The notes under the pieces: generated by a model | What the model was told of the DNA's origin: nothing | The model's input: the letters and a program-made list of their open reading frames with translations, nothing else | The model's database searches: none | Source: a virus | Reading direction: 5' to 3' (one strand) | IMG/VR virus record: IMGVR_UViG_3300042197_002821 | Coordinates: 1 to 56,144 of that record | DNA: 56,144 bases | Program-made: the position numbers and the translations under genes | Shown: piece by piece, positions 48,686-56,144 of the stretch | How the letters are laid out: the number at the start of each line of letters is the position of its first letter | Position numbering within the stretch: position 1 is the stretch's first letter

Positions 48686-49413
48686 TCATTTCCGAAGGTG
48701 GTAACGTAATACAGGGAGCAGTTCCTTTAAACAAAGCTGACTTTCCTCTAGTGATGGCCAATCTCGAAAAGATCTTGCCTAAAGGTTTGAATCTCTATCC
48801 TATCGGTTCCGCAGGCAAAAAAGAAGTCAGTTCTGACATAGACGCTTTGATTGATGCTGAAGAGCTGATGGCTGCTTTTCCTGCCAAAGAATTAAAGTTC
48901 AGTCGCAAAGAACTAGAAGACTATTTCAAGGCCAAGGGACTGCAGGCTGCGAGAACAGGTGTCAGCGTGCATGTGGGAATTTCCATCGGCGATACTGATA
49001 AGTTAGTACAAGTAGATCTCATGGCTGTAGAAAAGGCAGCAGCCGCACAGCCATTGCACATGCATGACTATGATGATCCTACCATGAAGGGCGGTACTCT
49101 GCATGCCATGTGGGCCGACCTCGCTAATCTCAGCAGCGTAGAAGGTCATCCTAGCCTGATGATGAGTCCCTACAAAGGACTAGTAGATAGGCAGACCAAA
49201 CAGTTGGTCACCGGCGATAAAGATGAGATAGCCAAGATAATCATAGGACCCACTGCTTCTGCTGCCGACATGGGCAATCCTAAGAAAGTCCTAGCAGCCC
49301 TGCGCAACTATCCAAAGAAGTATCATGAAATCAAAAACAAGTATTTTCCCGACATGCAGGAAGGTACCAATGTTTGGTTCCGGCAGATGATCAACATAGC
49401 GAGCGTGAAATGA
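48682..49413 (+). CDS. Polymerase-beta-type nucleotidyltransferase
   Basis: A 243-residue protein. GSAGKKEVSSDIDALID (residues 39-55) is the GS..(K)..SDxD metal site of the polymerase-beta nucleotidyltransferase superfamily, and LVQVDLM (about 110) supplies the third acidic residue. These enzymes attach NMPs to proteins, antibiotics or RNA. Its N-terminus (MIISEGGNVI) only weakly resembles the targeting peptide. It is coupled to both neighbours. Confidence 0.78.
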   Translation: MIISEGGNVIQGAVPLNKADFPLVMANLEKILPKGLNLYPIGSAGKKEVSSDIDALIDAEELMAAFPAKELKFSRKELEDYFKAKGLQAARTGVSVHVGISIGDTDKLVQVDLMAVEKAAAAQPLHMHDYDDPTMKGGTLHAMWADLANLSSVEGHPSLMMSPYKGLVDRQTKQLVTGDKDEIAKIIIGPTASAADMGNPKKVLAALRNYPKKYHEIKNKYFPDMQEGTNVWFRQMINIASVK

Positions 49414-50576
49414 GAGCTCGAGAATTCATTCTCAGAGAAGCTGCGCCAGCTATTGGTAGGAAATACCAGCACATAGAAGATCTAGTTTTTACCAATGGCA
49501 GCGACGGTGGAATACATGCCGCTGAGAGACTGCGGTCAATGGCTGGTCAAAGTGGTACCATAGAACTGAAATGGGACGGCAGCCCTGTGGTCTATTGGGG
49601 TCGGACCGAAGATGGTCAATTCATGCTGATACCTAAGAACGCCTGGGAATATCTCAAGCGAGGCAAGACTGAGTTAGATGGTGGAATCAAAACAGCAATG
49701 GCCGAACCCGGAGACATCAGCAAGTTCATCCTCGGCACTGGTAAGCCGCCCGAGAACAAAGAAGCCGAAGTCAAAAGAAAACAGTATGCCCAACAACTAG
49801 CCAGCTTGTGGCCATATTTCGAAAAAGCCAGTCCTCCAGATGGATTCATCGAAGGCGGGCTATTATTCTATCCTGGAACTAAACCGGATGGCTCCACTGC
49901 AGCAGCCGTGTTAAATCAAGAAACAGGCGAGTACGAATTTACTCCCAATATCACTACGTTCCATATACATCGAGATTCTGATCTAGGTAAAAGGATAGCC
50001 AAAGCTAAGATCATGATAGCAGCTACAGGATATTACAAAAATCTAGGCAGCTCCGAGGAAACTAGATATCCTGGTGCGCAGGGATTATCTACTAATGACG
50101 TCATAGTACAGGGCACTACCTACGTAGAAAAGGCTCCTGAGATCGACGACAGGCTAGTAGATCAAGCCGAGCAATACATAGAACAGAATGCCGCTGTCAT
50201 AGATCAGTTCCTAGCGCCTAAACCTGGATTGAGCAAACCTGGAGAAATACTCTATAAGTTTTACAATCAGAACAAACGTGTAGCTGGTGTCAAAGAAAAA
50301 TTCCGTGCATGGGCCGCAGAAAATTTGTCTGCTGGACAGGCCAACAAAGTAATAGCAGACAAAGGATTAGACGTAGTATTAAATGCCGTGGAAATGTTGA
50401 CGACTGCTAAAATGGATATGATCAAGAAGATCAGTTCCGGAACACATGGCGGAGTTAGGCAGACCAAACCCGAGGGATATGTGCAGGCGCATCCAGGCGG
50501 TAAGTTTAAGAAAGATATTCCAGGTCAGTTCGTCAAAGCCATCGATCAAGATACATGGGCACCAAGGAAAGAATAA
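49410..50576 (+). CDS. Ligase-like KxDG protein with capsid-targeting start
   Basis: A 388-residue protein. The N-terminus MRAREFILREAAPAIG fits the targeting peptide with a possible cut after LRE. Residues 51-62 (IELKWDGSPVVY) look like motif I of nucleotidyl-transferring ligases (KxDG), where Lys would carry AMP, followed by EGGLLFYPG, which could be motif IV. It might be a DUF6267-type protein; catalytic activity is unproven. Start chosen at 49410 because it overlaps the NTase stop. Confidence 0.7.
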   Translation: MRAREFILREAAPAIGRKYQHIEDLVFTNGSDGGIHAAERLRSMAGQSGTIELKWDGSPVVYWGRTEDGQFMLIPKNAWEYLKRGKTELDGGIKTAMAEPGDISKFILGTGKPPENKEAEVKRKQYAQQLASLWPYFEKASPPDGFIEGGLLFYPGTKPDGSTAAAVLNQETGEYEFTPNITTFHIHRDSDLGKRIAKAKIMIAATGYYKNLGSSEETRYPGAQGLSTNDVIVQGTTYVEKAPEIDDRLVDQAEQYIEQNAAVIDQFLAPKPGLSKPGEILYKFYNQNKRVAGVKEKFRAWAAENLSAGQANKVIADKGLDVVLNAVEMLTTAKMDMIKKISSGTHGGVRQTKPEGYVQAHPGGKFKKDIPGQFVKAIDQDTWAPRKE

Positions 50577-50577
50577 C

Positions 50578-51234
50578 ATGTTTATAAGAGAACTATTCGA
50601 AAAAATATCCAGAACCGGTCAAGGTGATACCGCAGTAGTAGGTTGGGGTCGAGGTATGGGGCACAAGGGACACATGATGTTGGCCAGCTCCGTGATCACA
50701 CAGGCTAAAAAATCTAACGGAGATCCTTACTTCGTCGTTAGCAGGACCGTTGGTAAAGATGATCCACTGACCGCCGATGAAAAGATCGCTATCTATAAAA
50801 AAGTTTTTCCTAAACAGGGACATATATTCCAAGCAGCCAGCGACGAGATACCTGATCTAACAAAAGTATTATCCAACCTAAATCAACAAGGTTATAAAAA
50901 TGCTATAGTAGTCTTAGGTGCGGATCAGGTCAAAGCCTTCCAATATCTAAAACAATACAATGGTAAACCTAACAAAAAAGGTGAGATACCTTTTGATTTT
51001 GATAATCTAGAAGTTATCAGCAGGCAGGAAACTGGAGATCCTTCAGCAGGTGAAGAGGGGCCAAGGGCTACTCCGCTAAGGAACATCTTAAACGATCCTA
51101 CCGTATCTCCCGAAGAACAGTTCAAAGCATGGAGAGATGCCATGAGTCCTGAACTCAGTGACGACGAAGTTAGAGCACTTATGGCCAAGGCCAAAGAGAG
51201 AATGGCTCAATTCGCTGCACCTAAGAAAAAATAG
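50578..51234 (+). CDS. HxGH nucleotidylyltransferase with capsid-targeting start
   Basis: A 218-residue protein. MFIRELFEKISRTG is the targeting-like start. VGWGRGMGHKGHMML (residues 21-35) contains HKGH, the HxGH signature of cytidylyl- and NMN-adenylyltransferases, although the usual FNPPT lead-in is replaced by RGM. VVLGADQV near residue 115 matches the GSDRV block. It is the third nucleotidyl-transfer gene in a row. Confidence 0.75.
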   Translation: MFIRELFEKISRTGQGDTAVVGWGRGMGHKGHMMLASSVITQAKKSNGDPYFVVSRTVGKDDPLTADEKIAIYKKVFPKQGHIFQAASDEIPDLTKVLSNLNQQGYKNAIVVLGADQVKAFQYLKQYNGKPNKKGEIPFDFDNLEVISRQETGDPSAGEEGPRATPLRNILNDPTVSPEEQFKAWRDAMSPELSDDEVRALMAKAKERMAQFAAPKKK

Positions 51235-51235
51235 C

Positions 51236-51454
51236 ATGGACGAGCTCGATCGTATCAAGAAGTTAGCGGGCGTCAGCGAATTCAAAGGTTGGCAACCAGT
51301 GGCCACAGAAAACATTTCACATACTGGCACAGAAAAACATCGTCTTGAGCGAGAAATGAACATACGACCCGGTGATCTGGATTGGTTTAAGCTATGGTTC
51401 AGCCGGCCGTATTGGTTGGGCTTCCCACCTAAGTTTCGAGGTAGAAAGGCATGA
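51236..51454 (+). CDS. Hypothetical 72-residue protein with the ELxRIKxLAG motif
   Basis: A small protein that opens MDELDRIKKLAGV; a very similar motif (VELNRIKMLSGL) ends the 322-residue protein at 54248. The rest (MNIRPGDLDWFKLWFSRPYW) is aromatic. Start chosen for overlap and motif. It may bind a head component. Confidence 0.65.
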   Translation: MDELDRIKKLAGVSEFKGWQPVATENISHTGTEKHRLEREMNIRPGDLDWFKLWFSRPYWLGFPPKFRGRKA

Positions 51455-52758
51455 AGATCTCCGAGGTCGTCAACGAAGCAAAGAGAAAGAGACGGAGAAA
51501 GCGTGTTAAAGGTGCTGCCTACGGTCCGGGACCATTTGGCATGTACGGTACTGCCGTAGGCTATAGCGGAGCCGGTGGTGGTGGTGCAGGTGTTGCTGTA
51601 GGTGAGGCAGCCTATCCAGGAAATCTAGGAGCAATGGAACTAGCAGCTTTCTTCAAGAAAGCTACTCCACAACAAAAGGCCCTGTTAAAAAAATTCATAG
51701 AAGAAAAAAACAGTCGTTCAGCTTGGGCATTGATCAAAAAAATCACAGGCACTGAACTAGTAGGCAAAGAGTTTAACGAGGGAGAATACGTACAAGTAAC
51801 TTTAGATAACGGTGAAAAGAAATATCTACGTACTTTCGGAAAAAGAAACAAAGACATAATCAATTATTTTCGCAAGCTAGGACACCAAGTAGCCTGCATC
51901 GATAATCAATGCCCCCCATCAATAAAAGAAGATAACTTAGACGAAGGGTGGCGAGATTGGATAGCAGGTGCTGCGTTAGGTGCCGGTGTCGCTTTAAGCG
52001 GGCCTGCAGCAGCTGACGTAGAAAGAGTACAGGTACAAAAGGGTGATACCGTATATTCTATAGCTAAAGCGTTTAGTACTACCCCGCAGGTCATACAAAA
52101 ACTAAACAAACTAGATAAAAATTTTACGGTCAAACCTGGTCAAGAAATCAAAGTACCGAAATGGCCTGAAGTCAAAGAACCAGAGAAAAAGAAGCCAGAG
52201 AAAAAGAAGTCAGAGAAAAAACTCGATGTTAGTAAAACACTGACAGGTACCATGCACGAAGCTATATTAATCAGAGAAGCTAACCGTGCGGGAATAACCG
52301 ATCCGGTAGAACTAGCAGCGTTATTGTCACAGGCCGCTCACGAAAGCCATGATTTTAAATCTATGGTAGAATATGGCGGGAGCTTAGATTTTAAAAAGTA
52401 TGATCCTAAATATGCTCCCAAGAAGGCACGAGCTTTAGGAAATACCAAAGTGGGCGATGGTGCTAGATACAAAGGTCGAGGATACATACAGCTTACTGGT
52501 CGTTACAATTATAAACGTGCCGGTGAGGCTCTAGGCTTGCCTTTAGAAGCTAAACCAGAACTAGCAGAAAAACCAGAAATAGCTGCGAAAATAGCAGTAT
52601 GGTTTTGGAAGCAGCGTGTACAACCAAACGTGAATAATTTTGATGATGTTAGATCTGTGACCAAGCCTATAAATCCAGGCCTGGCTGGACTACAGGATAG
52701 AAAAGTAGCTTTCCAAGATTTCATAAACTTTACAAAATCTCTAGGAAGATCTATATGA
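51451..52758 (+). CDS. LysM-GH19 muramidase with capsid-targeting start
   Basis: A 435-residue protein. MKISEVVNEAKRKRRRKR is the targeting-like start followed by a basic run. A Gly-rich region follows, then a possible membrane-active hydrophobic stretch (about 168-188), LysM (191-237), a Lys/Pro/Glu linker, and a GH19 domain (about 265-430; AHESH with Glu298, KGRGYIQLTGRYNY). Candidate cut sites are VNE-A, VGE-A and LDE-G. It likely travels with the genome and cuts peptidoglycan at entry, unlike the GH19 lysin at 42458. Confidence 0.8.
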   Translation: MKISEVVNEAKRKRRRKRVKGAAYGPGPFGMYGTAVGYSGAGGGGAGVAVGEAAYPGNLGAMELAAFFKKATPQQKALLKKFIEEKNSRSAWALIKKITGTELVGKEFNEGEYVQVTLDNGEKKYLRTFGKRNKDIINYFRKLGHQVACIDNQCPPSIKEDNLDEGWRDWIAGAALGAGVALSGPAAADVERVQVQKGDTVYSIAKAFSTTPQVIQKLNKLDKNFTVKPGQEIKVPKWPEVKEPEKKKPEKKKSEKKLDVSKTLTGTMHEAILIREANRAGITDPVELAALLSQAAHESHDFKSMVEYGGSLDFKKYDPKYAPKKARALGNTKVGDGARYKGRGYIQLTGRYNYKRAGEALGLPLEAKPELAEKPEIAAKIAVWFWKQRVQPNVNNFDDVRSVTKPINPGLAGLQDRKVAFQDFINFTKSLGRSI

Positions 52759-52955
52759 AAGTACGTGAAATAATTTCCGAAAACTTTGCGGATGGCAAAG
52801 TAAAGGGCAAGAGCCGTCCTGGTAGAGTTAAAAAATCAGGGGCTAGTTGTAAAGGTTCTGTAACAGATCTTAGAGCTCGTGCTAAGAAATACGGTGGCGA
52901 AAAAGGAAAGATGTATCATTGGTGTGCTAATATGAAAGGCGGTAAGAATAAATAA
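52755..52955 (+). CDS. Small basic head-cargo candidate
   Basis: A 66-residue, Lys/Gly-rich protein beginning MKVREIISENFADG, with the targeting pattern. Its last half (SCKGSVTDLRARAKKYGGEK, MYHWCANMK) is a small Cys-bearing basic domain, resembling the DUF5872-type tail of phage head proteins. It overlaps the muramidase gene by four bases. Confidence 0.7.
   Translation: MKVREIISENFADGKVKGKSRPGRVKKSGASCKGSVTDLRARAKKYGGEKGKMYHWCANMKGGKNK
52947..52954 (+). promoter_or_regulatory. Weak late-box candidate (AATAAATA)
   Basis: AATAAATA overlaps the last codons of the previous gene and lies seven bases before the next ATG. It may be chance from AAT AAA TAA codons. Confidence 0.25.
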
Positions 52956-52961
52956 CATATT

Positions 52962-54224
52962 ATGAAAATCAACGACATCATTTTAGAAAAAGCTGCTGCT
53001 AAACCTAGGAATTTCGTGGCTAAAAATGCCGGGAAAACTACCTCTGGTGCTGGCAAACATAAAGATAGAAAGAAAGCCGCAAAACAGGGAGATGTAAAAC
53101 ACAAAGGCAAGGTGATGGCGGAAGGCTCAGAGGATGATATAGAAGATACACGACAATGGAGAGATGCTATCGCTTTGGCCAAATCACAAAAGGCGATCCG
53201 TCAGGCTCGATATGGCAAAGATCAGAAATTTTATGCTGATGGAACGCCAGTGACCCCCGAGGAAGTTGCTCGCAGAGCCGCAGAAAGAAAAGCCAAAAAG
53301 AAAGGTGTGGCGGAAGGCATCAGTGTAGTTGATCAAGACTATGACTTAGATCAAATCATTTTAACCTTAGATATCGAAGGTCGGAGAGTATCATTTACCT
53401 ATACTGACTATGACGAAAACTTTGAAAACGCAGAACGTCGAGATGTGTTTGATCAACTACAGGAAAAATCATGGTATAAGGGTTTAGATCATCCTACTAA
53501 AATGGAGATCTTAGATGCTGCCTACAAGGCTATAAGAGGTGAAGAACCCAGCGAATACAAACCTAGAGTTGATGATGAGCCGTTAGACATAGACGAAGGG
53601 GTCTCGGAAGGCAGCGACTGGGGCGAACCTAGAGAGATACTGAAAGATGTTCTACAGACTTTGGAGCGTGAAGTAGAGTGGCCATTGACCGAGGTAATGG
53701 ATCCTAGAGAAGTACGCCAACTATTGGCACCTATCATAAAAGCAGTAAATGATAAAATGATGAGTATGAAAGAAGCACAAGACGACTGGGGCGGTATGAG
53801 CCACAGAGAATTCAAGCGTAAAGAATTACAGCATGAACTAGGACATGAAGACGATCCGGAATTTCAAAGACAGATGCGGGAAAAAGATCGCGGGCCCTGG
53901 TACATCAAAATCGACGGTCGTATTTACAAGCAGAAGGGCCAACCTAAAGCGTTTGACTGGAAAAAAGGTGCTAACAACTATGCATTGGCTATGGTAAAAA
54001 ATCAGCCTGCTCTCAAAAGTAAGATATTGTTAACTAAAAATCTCAGCGACGATGTTGCAGAAACTGCCACCACAGGATCTATGTCATCGGGTGATTTTTC
54101 TGTTGGTGCTGTATATCCTAACAAAAAGGGCAAGACCTACAAGAACAAAGACGGTACCACTAAAAATGCCCTGGATATCAAAGGTGGTAATTTATTAACT
54201 GGTGGCAGCATCGCCAAACGATAA
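52962..54224 (+). CDS. Multi-module head-cargo protein with VAEG-type sites
   Basis: A 420-residue protein starting MKINDIILEKAAAK (targeting-like). It is divided by sites fitting T4-type prohead protease cleavage after Glu: VMAEG (51-55), GVAEG (115-119), GVSEG (213-217) and VAET (365-368). Between them lie a basic module (1-51), a helical linker, an acidic domain (about 120-212), a helical domain (about 217-300) and a small Gly/Lys-rich end. It may be a polyprotein that yields several peptides in the head. A late promoter follows. Confidence 0.72.
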   Translation: MKINDIILEKAAAKPRNFVAKNAGKTTSGAGKHKDRKKAAKQGDVKHKGKVMAEGSEDDIEDTRQWRDAIALAKSQKAIRQARYGKDQKFYADGTPVTPEEVARRAAERKAKKKGVAEGISVVDQDYDLDQIILTLDIEGRRVSFTYTDYDENFENAERRDVFDQLQEKSWYKGLDHPTKMEILDAAYKAIRGEEPSEYKPRVDDEPLDIDEGVSEGSDWGEPREILKDVLQTLEREVEWPLTEVMDPREVRQLLAPIIKAVNDKMMSMKEAQDDWGGMSHREFKRKELQHELGHEDDPEFQRQMREKDRGPWYIKIDGRIYKQKGQPKAFDWKKGANNYALAMVKNQPALKSKILLTKNLSDDVAETATTGSMSSGDFSVGAVYPNKKGKTYKNKDGTTKNALDIKGGNLLTGGSIAKR

Positions 54225-54227
54225 ATA
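54220..54227 (+). promoter_or_regulatory. T4-type late promoter (GATAAATA)
   Basis: GATAAATACAG overlaps the stop codon of the previous gene, 20 bases before the ATG at 54248. A GGAG site follows. Confidence 0.7.
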
Positions 54228-54247
54228 CAGTATAACGGAGTTTAGAC

Positions 54248-55216
54248 ATGCCAGATTTACCAAAACAACAAGAACCTCAGATGCAGATGCAACTGAGCGT
54301 GCCGCAAGATGATCACGAAGGGCAGATGGCCCGCGCCGATTTATACAGAGCTGCTAAACATGCTATGAAGCTGTTCGAGATGATACAAGAAGGCCAAGAA
54401 CTAGAAGGATGGGTGCAGGCCAAGATCACAAAATCTGCAGACTATCTCGATTCGGTTTTCCACTACATGGAATATCAGATGAAATTTGGCGACGGTGCTA
54501 GGGCTAGCAGCGTTGATGACATCACTGGCGAAGCACAGGTCGCGAGAGAAAAAGAAGTGTCCGAAGAGGACGATGAAAAAATGGAGAGCAACATGAACTA
54601 TGATCAAAAACTCAAGGCACTTCTAGAAAGCGCCAAGAAAAAACAAGAAGAAAAGAAACCTGCTAAAAAAGTCGCAGAAAAAAAACCGGCCAAGAAAGAA
54701 GTCAAGACCGACGAAGCACTGGACATGAATCTAGTCAAGGCTGCGCAGAAAGGCCAAGCAGGCAAGCCTATCGGTAAGCCAGATGCCGAGAGCGACAAGA
54801 ACATTAAAAAGAAATACGGTTATCGTTCCGACGGCGAGCCTTCGGAGAAAGAAGACGAAGTAGGCAAGCAAGACCGCCCAGGCCGTAAGCGCAAGACCAA
54901 AGAAAGCATGGTCAAGGCAGTGATCAAGCGTGTAGTAGAAGCCAACAAACCCGATGTCAACAAAGACGGTATTCCTGACTATGCTCAAGACGGCAAAGGT
55001 GCCAAAGATCTAGGCAAAGGCAAGACGCCCGCAAACAAAGGCGGGGAGAAAAAAACTGCCAAAGGTATGACTGCTGCCCAGAAAAAATTACCTCCTGGAT
55101 TACAGAAAGCCATCGCTAAAAAGAAAGGTGCCAGCGAAAGCACAGTTTCCGCTAAGAAAGTAATGGCAGAATCTGTAGAACTAAATCGCATCAAGATGCT
55201 GAGTGGACTGAAATAA
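54248..55216 (+). CDS. Charged scaffold-like protein with a calcium-loop motif
   Basis: A 322-residue, Lys/Glu-rich protein with long helical stretches (about 30-75, 115-150) and Lys/Ala repeats (EKKPAKKVAEKKPAKKE). The segment DVNKDGIPDYAQDG (about 238-251) is a DxNxDGxxD calcium loop like thrombospondin type 3 repeats. The end is VELNRIKMLSGLK, related to the start of the protein at 51236; VMAES just before it could be a protease site. Made from a late promoter; a core or scaffold role is likely. Confidence 0.72.
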   Translation: MPDLPKQQEPQMQMQLSVPQDDHEGQMARADLYRAAKHAMKLFEMIQEGQELEGWVQAKITKSADYLDSVFHYMEYQMKFGDGARASSVDDITGEAQVAREKEVSEEDDEKMESNMNYDQKLKALLESAKKKQEEKKPAKKVAEKKPAKKEVKTDEALDMNLVKAAQKGQAGKPIGKPDAESDKNIKKKYGYRSDGEPSEKEDEVGKQDRPGRKRKTKESMVKAVIKRVVEANKPDVNKDGIPDYAQDGKGAKDLGKGKTPANKGGEKKTAKGMTAAQKKLPPGLQKAIAKKKGASESTVSAKKVMAESVELNRIKMLSGLK

Positions 55217-55217
55217 A

Positions 55218-56144
55218 ATGGATATGAAGAAAATACTACAGGTCATAGACGGTGCTGTTAAACGGCCTGTAGTAGATTCTAGTGACATGAAACGATTTGT
55301 CAGTATCGTGGCTGAGAACAATGTTGCCGAGACTGCGAAATTGTCTGCCCAAGTAAAGCAAGGTGTGGGGGAAGATAGAGATCTCGGCGAACAGCGGTAC
55401 AAATTCCAGAGAATAAAATTCCGGGGTACGGACCATGACATCGGAGAAGAGCGATATGTTTTCGTTATCGACGGTAATCCAGAGGTTTTCAATTTCGCAA
55501 GTGATGAAGACAACCCGAACCCCGATAGTCCCAGTTTTGAAGAAATCTTAGCACGGGTGCAGAGAAGCGGGGCAGTGGCACATCATCGAATCACGCCTGC
55601 GGAACAACAGGCCATTGCCAAGAAGATCGCGGCCGAACGCCAGCGGTATCTAGATCAACGCCGGTCGGGTGTGGCGGAAGGCTTCTCTAACGATATGTCT
55701 ACCGAAGATATGATTGCGTATCTCCGACAACATCACGATAAGAATCTACACCCTGATTACATCAATCATCTAACAACGACCAACAGCAAGTTTGTCTTAA
55801 AAAAAATCCCATTGTCTTCTATTAAAACTGAATTGTCAGGATTGGATCGAGCAAAGGTAGAACAATACAAGCAAATGGATTTCAGCAAGGCTCCTCCTAT
55901 TGTAGTAGGCAGTGATGGTAATATCCTGGATGGTTATCATAGAGCCACAGTGGCAAAAGCATTGGGTATTCCTACTATCAAAGCCTATGTTGGCATAAAA
56001 GGTCAACAAGATGTCCAGGAAGGCGTCCCACAACCAGGAAAGTCTTCAGGAAAGCCTATATCTTGGATCTCACCTGAAAGAGTGATTACAAAATATTTGA
56101 CACTGAATGAGATTCTAAATTCTGTACAAGGAATTCCTTATTAT
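55218..56144 (+). CDS. ParB-like protein with targeting start and VAEG sites (partial)
   Basis: An open frame of at least 309 codons that runs off the window. It begins MDMKKILQVIDGA (targeting-like) and has VAET (about 36-39) and GVAEG (about 154-158). The first part is an acidic domain with two related R-Y-x-F strands. After the GVAEG site comes a ParB/Srx-like domain (KIPLSSIKTELSGL, then PPIVVGSDGNILDGYHRATV, residues about 195-245). DGYHR is the active motif of CTP-binding ParB or sulfiredoxin-type folds. A second possible site is DVQEG. The C-terminus is missing. Confidence 0.7.
   Translation, partial: MDMKKILQVIDGAVKRPVVDSSDMKRFVSIVAENNVAETAKLSAQVKQGVGEDRDLGEQRYKFQRIKFRGTDHDIGEERYVFVIDGNPEVFNFASDEDNPNPDSPSFEEILARVQRSGAVAHHRITPAEQQAIAKKIAAERQRYLDQRRSGVAEGFSNDMSTEDMIAYLRQHHDKNLHPDYINHLTTTNSKFVLKKIPLSSIKTELSGLDRAKVEQYKQMDFSKAPPIVVGSDGNILDGYHRATVAKALGIPTIKAYVGIKGQQDVQEGVPQPGKSSGKPISWISPERVITKYLTLNEILNSVQGIPYY

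Overview
The window looks like a contiguous piece of the genome of a large, strictly lytic, T4-like (myovirus-type) phage, probably from a marine or freshwater setting, infecting a Gram-negative host. The grounds are a T4 gp44-type clamp loader, PhoH, a T4-type ATP-dependent DNA ligase, UV-damage endonuclease, a GroES-like co-chaperonin, MazG, ClpP, QueD, very long fibre-like proteins that begin with the NDGTGD-type motif, T4-style late promoters (xATAAATA), consensus sigma70 promoters, and a lysis cassette with a lipoprotein spanin. No integrase, insertion sequence or CRISPR array was seen. The host assignment is inference.

Layout. 1-3.7 kb: a dense tRNA array (22 intact-looking tRNAs, one damaged tRNA, one orphan tRNA 3' end, one promoter-driven tRNA-like RNA) interleaved with micro-genes, an RNA polymerase omega subunit (rpoZ) and a coiled-coil protein. 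3.7-6.8 kb: metallophosphoesterase, DEDDh exonuclease and small early-type proteins, closed by a terminator. 6.8-9.4 kb: a late-promoter unit with a fibre-like protein and a subtilisin-like protease. 9.4-18.4 kb: AbrB-like regulator plus translation initiation factor IF-1, a DGQH/HNH pair, DNA ligase, a D,D-carboxypeptidase-like enzyme, a second phosphoesterase and ClpP. 18.4-24.1 kb: a 390-residue unknown, sugar-transfer enzymes, QueD, UvsE and an EF-hand protein with a histone-H1-like tail. 24.2-36.5 kb: four virion fibre/structural proteins, one of 2216 residues. 36.5-41.1 kb: a DnaE-like fragment, GroES, MazG, HhH-GPD glycosylase, a TagD-like cytidylyltransferase, clamp loader gp44, and phoH on the minus strand. 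41.2-44.8 kb: two conserved proteins, then lysis genes (GH19 endolysin, spanin pair, EF-hand membrane protein). 44.8-47.9 kb: DnaJ and a ClpA-type unfoldase. 48-56.1 kb: a cassette of proteins sharing a short N-terminal peptide that resembles T4 capsid-targeting sequences, several with VAEG-type sites expected of a prohead protease; its last gene runs off the window.

How it fits together. The phage appears to bring parts of host-facing machines: an RNA polymerase subunit, a translation initiation factor, a Clp protease made of its own ClpP and an IGF-loop ClpA, chaperone parts and many tRNAs. Early or middle genes follow sigma70-type promoters, and structural or head genes follow xATAAATA late promoters. 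Five sigma70 promoters place the predicted start of transcription exactly on the A of the start codon (six bases between -10 and ATG), so these genes should be leaderless; one of the five transcripts carries IF-1. The most novel candidate system is the 48-56 kb head-cargo cassette, which would pack nucleotidyltransferases, a LysM-GH19 muramidase and polyprotein-like proteins into the capsid for delivery at infection. All family calls come from reading motifs by eye; no database search was run.
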